Positions 6,759-10,116 of a stretch of DNA of 10,116 bases are shown here, in pieces. Source of the DNA: Porogramme epimiltina (lineage: Eukaryota > Basidiomycota > Agaricomycetes > Polyporales > Polyporaceae); contig FTLJ01000586.1 of assembly GCA_900155495.1 (NCBI GenBank), positions 1-10,116 on the forward strand, written 5' to 3'. The notes beneath the pieces were generated by a model. It saw only the letters and a program-made list of their open reading frames with translations, was not told where the DNA came from and did no database searches. The stretch's first letter is position 1, and every line of letters begins with the position of its first letter. Both the position numbers and the translations under genes were made by a program.

Positions 6759-9700
6759 CTAACTGTCCGACGCATCAACAACAACTAACCGTCCGTCATT
6801 AGTTGCGAGTGCTATCTGGTCACAGCAAATGTCCCATCCTCCGCGTACATCCAAGGTAACCTGGCTTGGGGTGAACCTGTAGGCAGAGGGAAGCCACCGT
6901 ACACGACGCCGCTCTCCGTTGGATCCCGCACGCCAAATCCATCCATCTGACTCTGCATAGTAGCTCGGAAGCCGCGACAGAGTGTCATTGCGGGTGTCCA
7001 TGTCCTGCGTGGTTGGCGAGTCGAGTAATGGGATTGGGGTGTACCCTCCATACGTGACGACAGCGCGATCATCCCCGGAGAACACAATGCGGGTCACCAG
7101 ACTGCTTGAACCCTTAGTGCGTGCGTTGAACTCGCATAGGAGGTGGGGGGCGATCTTGTTTTTAATGGAGTCCTGGGTAGAGGGTGGTTGCGAGCTCGAG
7201 GTAGGAGGATGCGAGGAAGAGACATCCCATACAGATGCCTTGCCATTACCACTTGCTCCTACTATAAGCATGAGGTCGGAAGAGAATGAGATGGAGCTGA
7301 TCTCATGGGTATGGTTGATTTCCCAAAGGAGGCTATTCGAGTTGAGATCGTGAAAGCGTATAGTGGGATACCCGCTGCATCGGAGTGAGCCGGAAAATCT
7401 ATAGAACGGGTGATATCGACCCGTGACCCCTGGCTGGTGTGGCTGGGATCCAGAAATGGAGCTGGCGTCCAAAGATGAGAAGAGGATGCAGTCTTTCCTC
7501 GACGAGATCGCGAGAGCCCAGATGTCGCACTCCCCACGATAGATTTCCACGTCACGCCTTGTCTTTGCGTCCCAAGCCCGGACTGTTCCGTCCAGCGAGC
7601 CCGAAATGAGCTGCCCAGAGATTGGCGCGAACACCGTCTGCACCACCACACTCTGGTGTCCAAGGAGCACCGAGGCAGAGTTGTTGTGTTCCCGTTCGTA
7701 GAGGACAATGGAGCGATCCTCCCGGCCTGAAAGCGCGAGCCGAGACCCGTCCAACGACCATGTCAACGCGATGATCTCGGGAGTGAGAGAGGTGGTGTCC
7801 GGACGCGCTATGGTGTCGATGACCTTCGAGGTCGACACGTCCCACACCTGCACCGTCCCGTCCTCGAGCGCCGCGGCGAGGATGCCGTTGTCCTGTGGCG
7901 AGAACGCGACCGCGCACACCGCAGTCTGCACCCCGTCGCTCGTGGCGTCCGAGTCGCTTGAGATCCCGGGGCGGCTGGCCTGCAACATGACCGTGTCCCA
8001 GGTGCGCGCCGTTCTGTAGTGGGAGGAGACAAGGTTTGCGCCGTCGGGGGAAAACCGCAGGTGCCAGATTGCTTCCCCTCGAATCTCCTCGGATTCTCCG
8101 AGAGGCTCGCCTGTGGTGGGGTCCCAAAGACGAATCGAGGATCCGCCAACAATGATGCACCCGACGGCGAGGGAGGAGCCGTGAGGGGAGAAGTCGAGTG
8201 CCAAAACACCGCCCCGCATCTCTAGCCGCCTGAGGGGATCGGAGCCCGGGGAGGTATTTACAGTCCACAGAACGACCGCGTGGCCACCTCCGCATGCGAA
8301 CGTTGTGCCGTCCAGAGAGATGGCGACGGCATCGACTTGGAAGTCGTGTTGGAGGGTGCGAACGTGGGAGGTCTCCGGGAGGGACCAGATTTTACACGTT
8401 TTGTCGTCGCTTCCGGAAAGCAAGAAGGACCCGTCGCGCGAGAATGCTACAGAATTTACGGGATCAGAATGCCCGTCAAGGGTGGCTGTAAGCTGGATCT
8501 CGGCAGATTGCATGTCCCACAGTTTTATCGTCTTGTCCGAGGAGGCTGAGGCCGCACAGCTCCCCTGATATGAGAAGGCCACGGAGAGGACTGAGGCCGA
8601 ATGGGGCTTCTGCGAGGAGAGACAGACACCTGTCCCAGCATCCAATAAGAGAAGCTCCCCACTGTCCAACCCAGCGAGTATGTCCTTCCCATCGTGGGAG
8701 AGTGCTACGCCCAAGACCCTTGCCTTCTGCTTGATACAAACGACTTCCACTCCGGTGCGAGTGTCCCAGAGCCGAATTGTCATGTCATAAGACGCAGTAA
8801 TTATGCGTCCTCCATCCTGAGAATAAGCAACGCAACAGATACGATTGGTATGGGCCTCCATGGTGGTGATATGCGCATTCCAATGGGTTGCTAGACCAAC
8901 AAGTACGGCCGTCCTTCCCTGAAGGTCCTTACTGAGCTCCCTGCCCAAGTCGGACTTCGATGGGCAGAATGGATGGCCGGACGTGTAGACCGCAAAGGCA
9001 GAGGTGCTGATCGCGGTATAGCACAAGGATACCATGCGTTCGCAGTCATACACCAGATTGACTGTAGTTATTGGCACCTCAAGTATAGTGTTCTGGAAGG
9101 TCATTAAGGATAGACAAATGTAGTTCAGTGCATGGCTGCTATACTCGAGACCGAATAGCAGTGCGTACCGTGAGAGTCTGTCGGGCAAGTTGTAGAGCTT
9201 TGATGGCGATGTCAGCGTCACCGACAAGGCTGAGACATTCGAGCCAATGGAGCAAGTGGTTATTGCAGAACGTCTTAAGAAGCTCGAAACTTTCCGTATC
9301 GATCTCGGAGCCATGGAGATGGTGGGCCCAGTGGCGCACGGCGTACTGGACGTGAGACGGGAGGTGGATGCGGATCCGCGCGGCAAGATCGGGAACATCT
9401 TTGTTGGGGAAAGAAACTTGCGCGAGCGGGATTTGACACACATTCTTGCGAAGCATGTGCACCATCGTTTCTAAGCATCTTCTCGCAAGAACATTGTGGT
9501 GTCGTTGAGGATGAACGACCAGCTCTGGTTTAGTGCATCTGGTAGGGTCGGTGAGGAAGTCGGGAAACGAGGGGTGGATGATCTGGATGACACCGCTACT
9601 TGATTGAGGCAAGGACACGACGGAGCGGAGTAATTCCAAGTTTCGTGTCGCTGTTCCGTTCCGTACGCCGAGGAGGGAGTCTAGGGCCGAAGGTGGTAGC

Positions 9701-10116
9701 TGATCCCGCAAGAGCACAACGGAGCCCACGATAAGTTTCAGTTCTGCCACCATCTCAAGATCTGCATCGTCCGCTATCACGTCGTCAAACACGCTCACGT
9801 AGAGTCCGTAGAGGTAGGCCAGGGGTGAGCCCTTCCGTATTCCCAGCATCTGCAACACAACAGCCAGTCGTGCCCGCGGATTGTTTCCCTTGAGGTCCGC
9901 GATGAACTTCAGAGCGGTCGCAAGGAAGATGAAGAGTCCATGAGCAAGGAAGATGAGCCGTTTCTTCTCGGAGTTGGTCGGCCACGACTCATCCTCAGAG
10001 TAGTACTCCCTGATCTTCTTGAGTTCTTCTTCCATATAGACAGCCATGTCATGCTCCACGGTCTCGGGGGGGACCTCGCTGAGAGGGAAGGGGTGGGTGT
10101 TCTCAAGGAGGGATTT
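6759..10116 (-). CDS. NACHT-WD40 (STAND/NLR-like) protein, C-terminal 1093 residues; 5' end outside window
   Basis: Two minus-strand exons, 9169-10116 (open at the window edge) and 6759-9092, join in phase 0 across a 76-nt intron. The first exon carries the helical region that follows the NACHT ATPase in these fungal proteins: GLFIFLATALKFI, then PLAYLYGLYVSVFDDVI, a winged-helix-like part (ELKLIVGSVVLLRDQLPPS), and VIQIIHPSFPDFLTD. Walker A and B motifs would lie upstream, outside the window. The second exon begins with a linker (LVYDCERMV, HWNAHITTMEAHTN), then about 12-14 WD40 repeats, and ends with SDGWIWRAGSNGE and RWLPSAYR before DASDS and the stop. STAND proteins are signal-responsive ATPases in which the WD40 part usually senses ligand and the N-terminal domain acts. 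Fungal members of this architecture include self/non-self recognition proteins such as HET-E. The effector domain here is not visible, so the role stays open. No frameshift or stop is seen in 1093 residues. Confidence 0.93.
7045..8861 (-). repeat. WD40 repeat array, about 12-14 blades
   Basis: From the motif MEAHTNRI near 8861, units of about 40 residues follow. Good ones are IRLWDTRTG (blade 1), SSDKTIKLWDMQS (3), GHSDPVNSVAFSRDGSFLLSG (4), SIRLWDPTTGEPLG (6), EDGTVQVWDVST (8) and SLDGTVRAWDAKT (10). Blades 2, 5, 7 and 9 are weaker. Blade 11 has an insert of about 25 residues rich in His, Gly, Ser and Arg between SISGS and TIRFHDL. The last blades run into a Ser/Pro linker (near 7160-7210). 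The number fits two seven-bladed propellers. The repeats have diverged from one another, unlike the nearly identical repeats of HET-E type recognition proteins. Confidence 0.85.
9093..9168 (-). other. Intron joining the helical region to the WD40 exon
   Basis: The donor GTACGC follows LARQTLT (end of the upstream exon at 9169) and the acceptor ACCTTCCAG precedes NTILEVPITT (from 9092). Both exons are cut between codons. TTAATGAC about 10-15 nt before the acceptor is a reasonable branch site. Without splicing, the upstream frame closes at 9139, while the downstream frame stays open past the acceptor, which is why the gene looks like two overlapping frames. Confidence 0.85.

Noticed and set aside
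7375..7427. Possible 53-nt intron (GTCACG ... GATGCAG) that would remove the insert in WD40 blade 11
   Set aside because: Its length is not a multiple of three; removal shifts the frame and meets a stop soon after, while the unspliced frame continues cleanly to the conserved C-terminus.
7552..8295. 247-codon minus-strand frame and other frames inside 6800-9440
   Set aside because: Shadow frames of the WD40 exon, Arg-rich and without motif.
1..10116. tRNA, rRNA, transposon ends or CRISPR-like arrays
   Set aside because: No B-box-like TTCRA context with a cloverleaf, no transposase motifs, no paired terminal repeats and no regularly spaced repeats were found by eye.

Overview
The window looks like nuclear DNA of an agaricomycete (mushroom-forming basidiomycete). 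Three things point that way: genes broken by many 40-90 nt GT-AG introns with CTAAC/CTGAC-type branch sites, a DUF6533 multi-pass membrane protein family, and a NACHT-WD40 type STAND protein. I saw no rRNA, tRNA, CRISPR or transposase signature. NN at 915-916 marks an unresolved assembly spot.

Layout. 1-725 (minus): 5' half of a DUF6533 membrane protein gene, cut by the window start. 878-933: a G13 run and a 17-bp near-identical direct repeat on both sides of NN. 980-1574 (minus): a small five-exon gene I reconstructed from short exons (about 133 aa, family not recognised), with a TATATAA inside a perfect 18-bp palindrome just upstream. 1830-3561 (minus): a complete twelve-exon DUF6533 gene (372 aa by my model), a close paralogue of the first. 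3562-5065: no gene I can support. 5066-5830: a GC-rich block with open frames on both strands but no convincing product. 5821-5967 (plus): a possible last exon of an unresolved gene. 5968-6758: no supported gene. 6759-10116 (minus): the C-terminal 1093 residues of a NACHT-WD40 protein, cut at its 5' end by the window edge.

The left three genes lie head to tail on the minus strand with about 255 bp between them, and the DUF6533 pair looks like a local duplication. Aligning the two copies gives the most unusual observation: exon lengths and phases match exactly from exon 1 to exon 5, and in both copies the frame can only be kept by a 2-nt micro-exon between two short introns. The NACHT-WD40 gene is probably a lineage-expanded signalling or self/non-self type protein. 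Nothing in the sequence ties it functionally to the DUF6533 genes beyond proximity.
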